Origin: Clostridia bacterium
GTDB lineage: Bacteria > Bacillota > Clostridia > Lachnospirales > Lachnospiraceae
NCBI GenBank assembly: GCA_910574835.1
Contig: CAJTDE010000033.1
Coordinates: 1 to 49,347 of the forward strand
DNA: 49,347 bases
Reading direction: 5' to 3'
Position 1 is the first letter of the stretch, and each line of letters opens with the position of its first letter. Position numbers and translations under genes: made by a program. The notes below the pieces were generated by a model that made no database searches, was not told where the DNA came from, and saw only the letters and a program-made list of their open reading frames with translations. Of this stretch, positions 24,649 to 34,539 are shown piece after piece.

Positions 24649-26711
24649 AAAAGGGAATTTACAGAAGGCTTGCTTTAACGGGAATCAGGAAAAACAGACA
24701 GCTCTATTTTCCGTATCTGCTGTCAGGAATCGTAATGGTGATGGTATTTTACATTCTGGCATTTTTGGCCGCATCCGATATGGTTCACAATCTTCGGGGC
24801 GGGGAAGCCATGACAACGCTTCTTATCTGTGGAGAGGCCCTCATAGGAGTGTTTTCCATCCCCTTTTTGTTTTACACCAGTTCCGCACTTATGAGGAAGC
24901 GTAAAAAGGAATTTGGACTTTATAACATTCTCGGTATGAATAAGGGAAATATCCTGGCAAGCCTTATATGGGAAACCCTGATTACCTACGGAATCGTAAT
25001 GTTCACGGGCATATGCTTCGGTATTCTGTTCTCAAAGATTGGGGAGCTTGGCCTTGTGAATATTATGGAAGAGGAGATAGGCTACCGCATCTACATTGAG
25101 TGGAAAGCGGTTCTCACAGCGCTTGTGCTCTATGGAGGAATTTATATTTTCATTTTCCTCAATATTGCCCTGCAGATCCGGCAGAACAATCCCATAGAGC
25201 TTCTTCACAGCGAAGCGGCAGGGGAGCGCCCGCCCAAAAGCCGCCGGGTACTGGCCGGGGCCGGCCTGATGCTGATCATAGGAGCCTACGCATGGGCGCT
25301 GCGCCTGGAAAATCCCCGTGACGCGATGGTACGGCTTATGGTGATTGCAGGCGTGGTGGTAGTCGGAACCTACCTTCTGTTTATCGCCGGCTCCGTATTC
25401 TTGTGCGGATGGCTGAAAAAGAGAAAGCGCTATTATTATAAGACAGCCCATTTTGTAACCGTATCCTCTCTGTCCTACCGGATGAAGCGAAACGGCGCAA
25501 GCCTTGCCTCTATCTGTATTCTCGCCACGGTAATTTTAGTAGCCCTGGTGGGAACAGCCGGCTTCTATACAGGTGTGGACGATATTATTGGACGCCATTA
25601 TCCTTACGATTTTGGAGCTGTTATAGAGATGGACATATCGGATCAGGAAGAAATAAGCCGAACATACAAGACGGAACTGGAGGCGGCTCTAAAGGATACC
25701 AATGCCGCAGTGTCAAAGACCATAGCGCTTTATGAGGTTGGATTGGATGCGCCTATTGAGAACGGCGTTCTGGATCTGAGCGTTGACATTTACAAAAACG
25801 CGCCCGAGGAGGGCAATGCAGCCGAATGGAACAGATATTTGGAAAATTATATATGTGTGCGTGTGATCTCTCTGGAGGATTATAACCAGCTCTGTCATAC
25901 CTCAGAGGAGTTGGGAGAGAACGAAGTTTTCCTTGCAGGGGGAAAGCGGTCCGGAAAAGCCAAAAGCATCCGCAATTGGGACGGAAGCGAATACACTGTC
26001 AAAAAGACGGTAAAGCAGATGCCGGCGTTATCTGCCTTTGAGCTGTATGGCAGCTATTCCGATATGATGATGGATTACATGGTGCTTGTAGTCCCGGATA
26101 TGAACCGGTTCTGGGATTCCTTCGACGCTGCCGCCTGGAGCACAAAAAATCAGGTCCTGTGCTTCTGGGAATACGGCGTAAGGCTTGCGGAGGAACGGGA
26201 GCGGCAGCTTGTCATTGGGGATGCCTGCGAGGAGCGTATACGGGAATTGTCAGAGGAGGAAAATGCGCCGGGCTATACCTGGTATACAAAGGCGGAAAAA
26301 TGGGCGAAAATGAAAAGTCTTGCCGGAGGAGTCCTGTTCCTGGCTCTTGTTATCAGTACGGTATTTGTCTTTGTCGCCACGCTGATTATGTACTATAAGC
26401 AGATTTCCGAAGGCTATGAGGATCAGAGGCAGTTTTCCGTTATGCGCAAAATCGGCATGACAAAAAGAGAGATACGCCGCAGCATCAATTCTCAGATGCT
26501 GACAGTATTCGGTCTTCCTCTTTTGATGGCGGGCATCCATCTTACCTTTGCCCTGCCGGGCATTTACCAGGTGCTGAAAGCTTCCATATTGGACAACAAG
26601 CCTTTGCTTATTCGGACAGCGGCAGTAAGCTTCTTGCTGTTTGCCGTTGCCTATGCGCTTGTCTATCTGATTACAACCAGAACTTATTTTAAAATTGTGA
26701 ATCGAAAATAA
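24645..26711 (+). CDS. Bce-type ABC transporter permease
   Basis: A 688-aa FtsX-like permease. Membrane segments are clear at about residues 20-40, 55-75, 105-130, 150-175, 200-215, 225-250 and 285-310. A large extracellular domain (about 320-540) follows, and the last three segments lie near 560-585, 615-640 and 655-680. This 7+3 layout with a roughly 200-residue loop is diagnostic of BceB-type transporters, where the loop senses the peptide. The start overlaps the ATPase stop. No disruption is seen. The peptide recognised cannot be told from sequence. Confidence 0.93.
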   Translation: MKKGIYRRLALTGIRKNRQLYFPYLLSGIVMVMVFYILAFLAASDMVHNLRGGEAMTTLLICGEALIGVFSIPFLFYTSSALMRKRKKEFGLYNILGMNKGNILASLIWETLITYGIVMFTGICFGILFSKIGELGLVNIMEEEIGYRIYIEWKAVLTALVLYGGIYIFIFLNIALQIRQNNPIELLHSEAAGERPPKSRRVLAGAGLMLIIGAYAWALRLENPRDAMVRLMVIAGVVVVGTYLLFIAGSVFLCGWLKKRKRYYYKTAHFVTVSSLSYRMKRNGASLASICILATVILVALVGTAGFYTGVDDIIGRHYPYDFGAVIEMDISDQEEISRTYKTELEAALKDTNAAVSKTIALYEVGLDAPIENGVLDLSVDIYKNAPEEGNAAEWNRYLENYICVRVISLEDYNQLCHTSEELGENEVFLAGGKRSGKAKSIRNWDGSEYTVKKTVKQMPALSAFELYGSYSDMMMDYMVLVVPDMNRFWDSFDAAAWSTKNQVLCFWEYGVRLAEERERQLVIGDACEERIRELSEEENAPGYTWYTKAEKWAKMKSLAGGVLFLALVISTVFVFVATLIMYYKQISEGYEDQRQFSVMRKIGMTKREIRRSINSQMLTVFGLPLLMAGIHLTFALPGIYQVLKASILDNKPLLIRTAAVSFLLFAVAYALVYLITTRTYFKIVNRK

Positions 26712-26723
26712 CAGTACTCTTTT

Positions 26724-26751
26724 TTGAATTATTAAAATTTTTTGGTATAAT
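26724..26751 (+). promoter_or_regulatory. Predicted promoter for the C39-like gene pair
   Basis: TTGAAT (26724-26729), 16 nt, TATAAT (26746-26751), with an AT-rich spacer. It gives a leader of about 120 nt containing the hairpin at 26826-26852. Confidence 0.55.
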
Positions 26752-26825
26752 GTAAGAAAATACTTGAGGTTTCCTAAGAAAAAATAAAGAAATTTCGAAT
26801 CCTTGTCTGCAATAATAAAGATAGA

Positions 26826-26852
26826 GTTACTGGTCACGGAGTGAACAGTAAC
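26826..26852 (+). repeat. Palindromic dispersed element, copy 1
   Basis: GTTACTG (26826-26832) and CAGTAAC (26846-26852) are a perfect inverted repeat flanking GTCACGGAGTGAA, whose own TCAC/GTGA arms are palindromic. A related sequence occurs at 41529-41550 in front of hpf. Both lie in 5' leaders. Confidence 0.55.
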
Positions 26853-26882
26853 AGGACAGATTCTATATTGGGGGAAGAGAGT

Positions 26883-28007
26883 ATGAGACAGGATGACAGA
26901 AGACAAAGAAACAGCCGCACGGAAGGAAGCAGCCGGACACGGGGAGAGGGGCAGAGACGCAGCATACAGCAAAGCCGGAATGGAGAGAGATATCAGAGCC
27001 CGGCAGGGATGGAACGTAAGGCAGGGCGGCAAGGCGGAAGCCCGCAGCGCAAGTCGGAACAGGAACGGCAGGAGCAGCGCCGGACACAGGGAAAACAGCC
27101 CTATTCCAGACGCCCGACCGCCGGTTTGTGGCCGGACAGACTGGAAGTAGAACAAAAAAGAGCGCAGGAACGAAGGGAACAGGAGCGGAGAAGAAGGCTG
27201 AAGCTTCAAAAAAAGCGCAGAGCCAAAATCCGCAGGTTTATAGCCCTGTTCACCGCCGCGCTCTTTGGCGTCGCTCTCTTCCTGGCAGTAAAGCTTGTAA
27301 AAAACTGGACGGCAGAGCCGAAAGGAAAAGAAAAAAAGATAGACATTGAAAAACTTGCCGAGGAAGAAGAATATCCGGAAAGTTTATTAAAGCTTTTAGA
27401 GAAAAACCCGGAAACCAAGGATTTCGTAATGAATTATCCCAAGAACAAGGATAAGCATGTGGATATCGATGTGTCAAAGGAAGTAACGCAGGGGAAAATT
27501 CCGCTGTTCCTCCAATGGGACGAGCGTTGGGGCTACGAAACCTACGGCGACGATTTTCTGGCCCTCACCGGCTGCGGGCCTACCTGCCTGTCTATGGTGC
27601 GCTGCGGACTGAGCGGCGACAGTGCCTGGAATCCTTACAAGACAGCCCGCATGGCAGAGAACGGCGGTTACTATGTATCCGGCTCCGGTTCCTCCTGGGA
27701 CTTGATGACGCAGGGAGCGGCCGAGCTTGGACTGACTTATGAGGAAGTCATCTTTGATGAGGAGCATATCAAAGCAACACTGGAGGCAGGCACGCCTATT
27801 ATCTGTGTGGTAGGCCCCGGAGACTTCACGGACAACGGACATTTTCTGGTGCTCACCGGCGTGGACGGGAAGGGAAACATCATCCTCAACGATCCCAACA
27901 GCAAGCTTCGGAGCAAGGAAACCTGGGACATCAATCAATTAATGAATCAGATAAAAAATCTGTGGGCCTACAGCTACCAGGGCACAGAAGGGGAGCAGAA
28001 TGAATAA
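26883..28007 (+). CDS. Membrane-anchored C39-family peptidase-like protein
   Basis: A papain-fold protein of the Peptidase_C39_2 type. The first 118 residues form a very basic, Arg/Gln/Glu-rich cytoplasmic tail; one membrane segment follows (about 119-139, FIALFTAALFGVALFLAVKL). The extracellular domain has Cys231 in TGCGPTC, His in NGHFLVLTGV and the following Asn/Asp in LNDPN. ATG 26883 with GGGGGAAGAG upstream is preferred; a GTG at 26841 lies inside the hairpin. It overlaps the next gene by 8 nt. It probably cleaves a peptide or cell-wall crosslink at the cell surface; no substrate is evident. Confidence 0.8.
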   Translation: MRQDDRRQRNSRTEGSSRTRGEGQRRSIQQSRNGERYQSPAGMERKAGRQGGSPQRKSEQERQEQRRTQGKQPYSRRPTAGLWPDRLEVEQKRAQERREQERRRRLKLQKKRRAKIRRFIALFTAALFGVALFLAVKLVKNWTAEPKGKEKKIDIEKLAEEEEYPESLLKLLEKNPETKDFVMNYPKNKDKHVDIDVSKEVTQGKIPLFLQWDERWGYETYGDDFLALTGCGPTCLSMVRCGLSGDSAWNPYKTARMAENGGYYVSGSGSSWDLMTQGAAELGLTYEEVIFDEEHIKATLEAGTPIICVVGPGDFTDNGHFLVLTGVDGKGNIILNDPNSKLRSKETWDINQLMNQIKNLWAYSYQGTEGEQNE

Positions 28008-28779
28008 GGGTAAAAGAGCCGGGCGGATTCTCCGGGCAATTCTTCCGGTAATTCTGATTTTTCTGTCGTACAGGCTGATAACGCGCAGCGGAGCCGCATA
28101 CCGGGAGTGCCGAAGCGGGGGCGAGCCTTGTGAGATTTATTATCTTCTCAATGTAGACGGTATGAAGGGCCTGGGACATACGGCTCTGATGCTTACGGAT
28201 GAGCAGGGGGAAGGACGCATATTCAGCTACAACGGCATGCAGTATAATCTGCTTCAATGCCTTCTGGGGAAAAGGGGCGTTGGAAAAATGAAGGAATTTC
28301 TTTTGGACAGGGAAGGAGTTAAAGAACTGCTTCGCACAGGCGATCTTCCGGCCGGAGAATATGAGGAATGCAGTAATTTTGACAGGATACTCTGGCGGGA
28401 GATTTCAAGAGAGCAGTACGATAAGATTGTGCAGGCAGCGGCAGTTTATACGGAAACAGGAGAGGCATATGAGGAATTATATGTCTCTTTCTACGAGGTA
28501 TCAGGAGAAGAGACAGAGAAAATCAGGCAGGAAATCGAGGCTTACACACAGAGAGAAGGGATTCCCCTTTATCAGCTTTATACCCACAACTGCGACACGG
28601 CGGCCCGGGAGCTGATGGGAGAGATTGATGAGGAGGTCAGCGGCTACAATGAGTCGGAGGCAAAGCTTACGCCCAACGGCAATTACAGGAATATGTGCCG
28701 GAAACTGGGAGATACCTGGGGGTTCCGGCATTTGGGGGAGGATACTTTCATAGAGACCGTATTGCATTACCTTATATAG
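28000..28779 (+). CDS. Membrane-anchored DUF4105/NlpC-like papain-fold protein
   Basis: A 259-aa protein with an N-terminal membrane anchor (about residues 10-27). The ectodomain has LGHTALMLTDE early and YTHNCDTAARELM late, an order resembling permuted papain-fold proteins (LRAT/DUF4105 type) where His precedes Cys. The assignment is tentative. ATG 28000 overlaps the C39-like gene by 8 nt, so the two surface proteins are co-translated and may act together on the envelope. It is the last gene before the M60 promoter. Confidence 0.65.
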   Translation: MNKGKRAGRILRAILPVILIFLSYRLITRSGAAYRECRSGGEPCEIYYLLNVDGMKGLGHTALMLTDEQGEGRIFSYNGMQYNLLQCLLGKRGVGKMKEFLLDREGVKELLRTGDLPAGEYEECSNFDRILWREISREQYDKIVQAAAVYTETGEAYEELYVSFYEVSGEETEKIRQEIEAYTQREGIPLYQLYTHNCDTAARELMGEIDEEVSGYNESEAKLTPNGNYRNMCRKLGDTWGFRHLGEDTFIETVLHYLI

Positions 28780-28850
28780 AAGCAGCCGGATACCTGAGCC
28801 CGGAAAAGCTTTCCCGAAGAAATAAGGGTTACATAAATTGTCGAAAATAG

Positions 28851-28879
28851 TTGCATTTCCGCGGATTTCATAATAAAAT
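28851..28879 (+). promoter_or_regulatory. Predicted promoter of the M60 protease operon
   Basis: TTGCAT (28851-28856), 17 nt, TAAAAT (28874-28879). The leader of about 130 nt contains pairable segments (AACGGC with GCCGTT near 28899-28926, palindrome GAGAATATTCTC near 28931-28942, CCCTG with CAGG and GGGG near 28951-28977). No riboswitch family is recognised. Confidence 0.5.
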
Positions 28880-29015
28880 AATCCTGTATACTCTCAAAAA
28901 CGGCGGTTTAATTTTCTTTAGCCGTTGATAAGAGAATATTCTCAGCATTCCCCTGTCTTCCTGTGCAGGATCGGGGGGTGAGAGGACTCTAAGAATATAT
29001 GAGGAGAAGGAAAAG

Positions 29016-32000
29016 ATGAAACACAGATTTTCAAGAGTTCTTGCAGGATTACTGGCAATGATACTGGTGGTTTCCTCAGGAAGCGGCACCGTATTTGCCA
29101 AAGCGAATCAGAAGTATGCGGCAGCAGGGGTTATCGGTACGGAAGAACCGGGAAAGACGGGCGCCCCGGAAGGAGATGCGCAGAACCCTGAAAAGGATAC
29201 AACGGAAGGGAAGGAACAAACGCCCGATACGACACCGGAGCAGCCTTCCGGGGATACCACGCCGCCGGCGGGACAGCCGGAGGGGAATGGTTCCGAAGAG
29301 AATGAAGGACAGAATCCGGACGAAAGCGGCCAGGATCAGGAGAATCAGGACAAAGATAAGCTTCCGGAGGACAATGGCAATCCGGACGATACAACTCAAG
29401 ATCCGGATCAGACAGAACCGCTGAAATCGGTTCCCGGTTCCATTGAGGTGCAGATTGTCGCGGGAATCGAAGTTCAGAAGGAACAGAATTTTGAGTTGAC
29501 CTTAGCAGGCTCGGACAAGCATAGCACGAGCATGGTTCTTCCTGCTTCAAAGGGAGAGGGAAACCAGGCGGAGGAAGCACCGGAAGCTTTTGTCCGGTTT
29601 TCGAATTTGAAGAACGGCAAATATACATTAACTATAACCGGCAGAGGTTATGTTCCCTATACGCAGGAGATCGAGGTAGGGAATATGGGCTGCCGGATAC
29701 AGGTCTATACCGGAAGCATACCCCAGATGGACCAGGATAAGCAGCATCCGGGCGTGCTTCGTTACGGCGATGTAAATCAAGACGGTGAGCTGAACAAAAA
29801 GGATGAAGAAGCCATTCTGAATGCGATTGAGAGCGATCCGAACAATACGGGCTGCGATCTCAACGGAGACGGCATTGCGGATCTGCTGGATCTGAACTAT
29901 TTTACCACTTTGAAGGAAGTAGAAAAGAAGCTCTCCTCATTGGAACTGCTGATTCCGGAAGAAGCAATGACTCTGGAGGCGGCAGTCAGCACAAGAGTGG
30001 AAGGGGATCTGAATAATCTCCTGAGCGGAGGAACGGGAAATGTAGGACTTGCCCCGGCAGACGGAGGCTCCATATCCGGAGATACTCCGGTGGCAGTACA
30101 GTTTGATTTTAGCGGCTCGCAGGATGTTGCACTTGGCGGACTTGTAATTCAGTCGCCAAAGAACAGTGAACATGCCATTCAGGAGGGAGAAGTACAGATT
30201 CACTATCTGGATGCCAGTGGTGCGGATAAGTATGAATATGTAAGCTTTTCCGCCCCCAGCAATCTGCGCATGCTGAGCGCTCCGGCTTATGGGGAGAACA
30301 GCGGCTTCAAGGCATCCTGGGATGTCAATGGTGCGCTCTGCATTGACCTGGGAGGACAGATTGCCGTTAAGCATGTGATCCTGAAGATTACAAAAACAGC
30401 CAAGTCCCAGAGCCTTGCGGAGATTTCCAGAGTGGAATTTGTGAATGATATGGAAACCCGGATTCCGGAGCCGACCGCAGATATTCCCGTGGGACTTAAG
30501 GCGGAGCCGGCAAACAAATCCTTTACCATAAGCTGGAACAAAGCCAGCAATGTGACGGGCTACGAAATATCCATTACAAGCGGCGGCAAGACAGAGTTCC
30601 GCAAAACAACTTCAACAAACCTGACCATCAGCCAATTTAATAAAGACAAGCTTAAAAACGGCACCGAATATCTGGTAAGCGTGCGCTCCACCAACGGAGA
30701 GTGGAAGAGCGCATACTGTGACGAAGTTCCGGTAGTGCCCAAAGCAAGCGGAAAGCCCCCCGCACCGGACGGAGTGTCGGTAAAGGGCAGCTATCGAAGC
30801 GTGGATGTGCGGTGGAAGAAGACCGAGGACGCAGACAGCTATAATGTATACTGGAAAGAAGACGGAGAGGCTCAGTTCCAAAAAATTGCAGGAATTGAGG
30901 GTCTCTACTACCAGATTAACGATCTGAAGGACAGTACAAAATATACGGTTTATGTAACGGCAACCAATGAGTTGGGAGAGGGTCCCAAGTCCTTAGAGGC
31001 TTCCGGCAAGACCATAAGCGGACTTATAGACGCAAAGCTTCCGGCTTACCGTCTAATCAACACCTCCAACGGAAGCGGCGTGCTGAGCAATCATATTAAG
31101 GCGGCATCCATAGGCGGAGGCGGCGTTATGGTGGACAGCGCCCTGGATACGGAAAAGAACAGCGCTCTGGGACTTCTTGACAACAACTATGCCTCCTATG
31201 TTCAGAGAGACGACTGGGATTACGGCGGAGCCTATCCGGGCGGCGACAAGGGTATGACTGTGGAACTGGACGGCGTATACGATCTGGGCATGATAGCCTT
31301 TGCGGAGCCTTTGGATCTGGGCGCTTATATGTATGTTACCGTACAATATTGGGACGAGAGCGGTACAAAGCAGACAGTAAAAAATATTACTATGCTGAAA
31401 AAGAGAGCCGCCAACCGGGATTATTATCTCATCAAATTCAAAGATCCGGTCCGTACCTCTAAGATCCAGTTTGGCATTGGAAGGTACAACGGCGGTCTTA
31501 GAAAAACAACCGTATCGGAAATACGTTTTTATGAATATGACAGCATTGAGCAGGATATTATGAACCTGTACGGCGATGATCTTCATATCACGCTCCGGGA
31601 GGATGTAACAAAGGAAACCATTGCTCAGCTTCAGGGGCGTCTGGACACAACGGACCCCGTGAGCGGAGAATACCATCCCGAACGGACGGCGCTTCAAAAA
31701 GAGCTGGATACGGCCAGAAAGCTTCTGGAAACAGGAGGCTTAAACGGTGTTCTCCATGTGAATCCTGAGATTTCCCGAAGCAAGGATGCAGGAATCAGCG
31801 TGGGCGGCATGAACGGATGGCAGCCCCTTGGAGTTACTGCGGCCGCAGGGGATGAGCTTGTGGTCTATGTGGGTCATCCGGGAAAGAAGGAGGGCGCAGC
31901 CACAACCTTAAGTCTGGTATATACACAGCAGCATGCGGAATCCTCCGCCTTAAGCGGCAGTGTAAATCTGAAAATAGGAAGAAATGAAATTAAGGTGGGG

Positions 32001-34457
32001 GATATCTGCTCTACAGATAAGGAACGCGGAGGAGCGCTTTATATTCAATATTCCGGCAGCAGCAGCGATGACGCCTATGCGGTTCGGGTCAGCGGAGGAA
32101 CCAGCTATCCGGTGCTCCGCCTGTATGGTGTGTCCGAGGAAGAAAAAAATCAGCGGATACGGACCTACGTACAGGAGCTGAGCGCCTATGTATCGGATCT
32201 CAGTAAAAAGCATCAGGAGCTTCACGACAGCTCTGAGAATGAGAATGTTAATTATGCATACAATGAGAGGGAGTGTATCCTGAACCTTACGGATATCCAG
32301 ACCGATCAAATGATGTTATCCATTCCGGCCAGCCAGGTACTTGCAGGACTGGGGACAAATCCGGAGGAGCGCCTTTCCAAGACCGTACAGGCGATGGGAG
32401 ACATGCTTACGCTCTTCTATCAGCACAAGGGACTGACCAACTCCTTTGCGGAGGGGACCAACAGCAGCATCATAGACAAGAATCATCTGCCCTACCAGTA
32501 TCTGAATATCCGTTATATGAAGATGTTCGCAGGAGCCTTCATGTATGCGGCGGGAAATCATATCGGTATCGAGTGGAATGAGACAAGCGGAATGATGGGC
32601 GGCGATCCGGTAGTATCCGACGAAAGCGGAAGATATCAGAGTGGCAGATACTACGGCTGGGGAATTGCCCATGAGATTGGTCATAACATCAATCAGGGAG
32701 CTTATGCTCACGCAGAGGTGACAAACAATTACTTTGCGGTACTGGCTCAGGCGAAGGACGACAATAATACGGTTCGTTTCAAATATCCGGAGGTATTCAA
32801 GAAGGTAACCTCCGGGACAGAGGGAGCCGCGGGCAATGTATTTACACAGCTTGGCATGTACTGGCAGCTTCATCTGGCCTATGACCGGGACTACAATTTC
32901 AAAACCTACGGCAATTATGATGAGATTTTCAGCAATTTATTCTTTGCAAGAGTAGACAGCTATGCAAGAGATACAAGCCGGGCGCCGAAGCCGGGCGGAG
33001 TGGCCCTTACCTTGAACGGCGGACGGGAGCAGAATCTGATGCGTCTGGCAAGTGCGGCAGCAGAACGGGATTTAAGTGATTTCTTTATTCGCTGGGGCAT
33101 GAGGCCGGATTCGGAAAGCACAGCCTACATGAAGCAGTTTGAGCCGGAAAAACGTGCTATTTACTATGTGGACGATACGGCCCGGGTTTATGAGATGGAG
33201 CATGCGGGCGGAGACACCTTCACCGGAAAGCAGGTGGTGACGGCAAACGCATCGGCAAATAACAGCCAGGTAACTCTGACGATGACTTATACAGGTTCGT
33301 CTTCCGAGCTTTTACAGGGCTATGAGATTACCCGGGTATTTATAGAAGGCGGACAGGAACGCCGTGAGACAGCAGGCTTTACCCAGACCAATACCTTCAC
33401 GGATCAGGCAGCCTTTGCCGCGAATCATGTGATTCGCTACGAGGTGACGGCTATAGATAAATATTTGAATCGTTCCAATGTATGCCAGGCAGGTACCGTA
33501 AAGATAGAAGGAGACGGCCAGCAGGATAAGAGTGCATGGACGGCTTCCACGAATATGACTTCTCAGGAGGATACGAAGCCCAACGGGACCGAGGAGCTCC
33601 CCTGTGAGAGTGAAACCATATCTGCGGTAACGAAGGTTATTGACGGCAGCACAGGCACGGCTTTCACCGGCACGGCGGAAGCAGAAGATCCGTATATTCT
33701 TCTGGAGCTGAATCAAAGCACACCGGTATCCGCTCTGGAATATACGTTTGCGTCCGGCGGACAGGCAGTAACGGATTATAAGATTGAGATCAGTGAGGAC
33801 GGTCAGGTATACCGGGAGGTAGGAACGGGAACCTTTGCACAGTCGGGCGGAAAGGCGAGAGTCTACTTTACCAACGGCAAGGACAACTGGATCTGCACCT
33901 ATGATGCGGCTTATGTGAAGCTGACGGCAGTAGGGCAGCAGGGACAGAATATCTCTGTGGCAGAGCTTGATTTATATGGTCCTTCGGGAGACAATGTAGA
34001 ATTTATGTCTGCTTCTGACGGACAAAAAGCCATCGGAAAGCTTGCAAGTGATTATCAATACGGTAAGAAAGCGGATGAGAAGATTCCGAAGGGGTCTATC
34101 ATATTTACCGGAAATTATAAAGGAAATCCGGCATATAATGTGGTAGTACTCTATGATGAGGACGGCAATATTGTAGGAGGCACGGACGCAGAGGGAGCAT
34201 TGACAGCTCACCAGATTATTCTGGCGGATGACCCGAAGGATGCATTATTGGGTGAAACCTCTGACGGAACCTGGATTTATTGGATTGAACCCTCCGCAGG
34301 CATTTCAGCCGCAGAGCTTCCGGGGGAGGTGCGCGCGGAGCTATACCGGGTGGACAATGCGCTCACCAATGAAGGACAGCGTTTAGTCAGCGATACGGAG
34401 TTTACGGCCGTACCTCAGACACTGCCGGATATCAACCTTGGAAGCAGTAAAAATTAG
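29016..34457 (+). CDS. Secreted M60-family (mucinase-type) metallopeptidase with dockerin-like module
   Basis: An 1,813-aa exported multidomain protein. In order: signal peptide (1-29, ending VFAKA); acidic Pro-rich linker (about 35-135); beta-sandwich module (about 140-240); dockerin-like calcium segment (about 250-300) with DVNQDGELNKKD and DLNGDGIADLLD; a beta module (about 325-485); two fibronectin III domains (490-575, 578-667); a discoidin-like module (about 685-860); the M60 catalytic region with HEIGH at 1219-1223 and a downstream Glu at 1234; a C-terminal F5/8-type module (about 1500-1660). M60 enzymes cleave mucin-type glycoproteins. There is no LPXTG motif or membrane tail. GAGGAGAAGG supports ATG 29016. 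A cohesin-like protein and a lipoprotein follow. Confidence 0.88.
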   Translation: MKHRFSRVLAGLLAMILVVSSGSGTVFAKANQKYAAAGVIGTEEPGKTGAPEGDAQNPEKDTTEGKEQTPDTTPEQPSGDTTPPAGQPEGNGSEENEGQNPDESGQDQENQDKDKLPEDNGNPDDTTQDPDQTEPLKSVPGSIEVQIVAGIEVQKEQNFELTLAGSDKHSTSMVLPASKGEGNQAEEAPEAFVRFSNLKNGKYTLTITGRGYVPYTQEIEVGNMGCRIQVYTGSIPQMDQDKQHPGVLRYGDVNQDGELNKKDEEAILNAIESDPNNTGCDLNGDGIADLLDLNYFTTLKEVEKKLSSLELLIPEEAMTLEAAVSTRVEGDLNNLLSGGTGNVGLAPADGGSISGDTPVAVQFDFSGSQDVALGGLVIQSPKNSEHAIQEGEVQIHYLDASGADKYEYVSFSAPSNLRMLSAPAYGENSGFKASWDVNGALCIDLGGQIAVKHVILKITKTAKSQSLAEISRVEFVNDMETRIPEPTADIPVGLKAEPANKSFTISWNKASNVTGYEISITSGGKTEFRKTTSTNLTISQFNKDKLKNGTEYLVSVRSTNGEWKSAYCDEVPVVPKASGKPPAPDGVSVKGSYRSVDVRWKKTEDADSYNVYWKEDGEAQFQKIAGIEGLYYQINDLKDSTKYTVYVTATNELGEGPKSLEASGKTISGLIDAKLPAYRLINTSNGSGVLSNHIKAASIGGGGVMVDSALDTEKNSALGLLDNNYASYVQRDDWDYGGAYPGGDKGMTVELDGVYDLGMIAFAEPLDLGAYMYVTVQYWDESGTKQTVKNITMLKKRAANRDYYLIKFKDPVRTSKIQFGIGRYNGGLRKTTVSEIRFYEYDSIEQDIMNLYGDDLHITLREDVTKETIAQLQGRLDTTDPVSGEYHPERTALQKELDTARKLLETGGLNGVLHVNPEISRSKDAGISVGGMNGWQPLGVTAAAGDELVVYVGHPGKKEGAATTLSLVYTQQHAESSALSGSVNLKIGRNEIKVGDICSTDKERGGALYIQYSGSSSDDAYAVRVSGGTSYPVLRLYGVSEEEKNQRIRTYVQELSAYVSDLSKKHQELHDSSENENVNYAYNERECILNLTDIQTDQMMLSIPASQVLAGLGTNPEERLSKTVQAMGDMLTLFYQHKGLTNSFAEGTNSSIIDKNHLPYQYLNIRYMKMFAGAFMYAAGNHIGIEWNETSGMMGGDPVVSDESGRYQSGRYYGWGIAHEIGHNINQGAYAHAEVTNNYFAVLAQAKDDNNTVRFKYPEVFKKVTSGTEGAAGNVFTQLGMYWQLHLAYDRDYNFKTYGNYDEIFSNLFFARVDSYARDTSRAPKPGGVALTLNGGREQNLMRLASAAAERDLSDFFIRWGMRPDSESTAYMKQFEPEKRAIYYVDDTARVYEMEHAGGDTFTGKQVVTANASANNSQVTLTMTYTGSSSELLQGYEITRVFIEGGQERRETAGFTQTNTFTDQAAFAANHVIRYEVTAIDKYLNRSNVCQAGTVKIEGDGQQDKSAWTASTNMTSQEDTKPNGTEELPCESETISAVTKVIDGSTGTAFTGTAEAEDPYILLELNQSTPVSALEYTFASGGQAVTDYKIEISEDGQVYREVGTGTFAQSGGKARVYFTNGKDNWICTYDAAYVKLTAVGQQGQNISVAELDLYGPSGDNVEFMSASDGQKAIGKLASDYQYGKKADEKIPKGSIIFTGNYKGNPAYNVVVLYDEDGNIVGGTDAEGALTAHQIILADDPKDALLGETSDGTWIYWIEPSAGISAAELPGEVRAELYRVDNALTNEGQRLVSDTEFTAVPQTLPDINLGSSKN

Positions 34458-34477
34458 AGCATGTGAATGAGGATTCT

Positions 34478-34516
34478 TAACGGGTCACGGTTCATTCTTT
34501 GGCCGATGACCCGTTA
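34478..34516 (+). terminator. Intergenic 10-bp inverted repeat after the M60 gene
   Basis: TAACGGGTCA (34478-34487) and TGACCCGTTA (34507-34516) are perfectly complementary across 19 nt. There is no T-run, so it may reduce rather than stop transcription into the cohesin-like gene, or stabilise the upstream mRNA. Confidence 0.5.
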
Positions 34517-34539
34517 GGCATACAGCAAGGGAGGCAATC

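Noticed and set aside
26250-27209. 319-aa - strand frame across the permease and C39-like genes
   Set aside because: Covers two well-supported + strand genes, has low-complexity translation and no start signal.
28890-29000. Riboswitch in the M60 leader
   Set aside because: Some pairable segments exist, but no conserved core of a known riboswitch class (c-di-GMP, glycine, TPP, SAM) could be matched.
29076-29628. Long overlapping frames opposite and beside the M60 N-terminus
   Set aside because: Arg/Pro-rich translations of a GC-rich linker, without binding sites or family features; shadows of the real gene.
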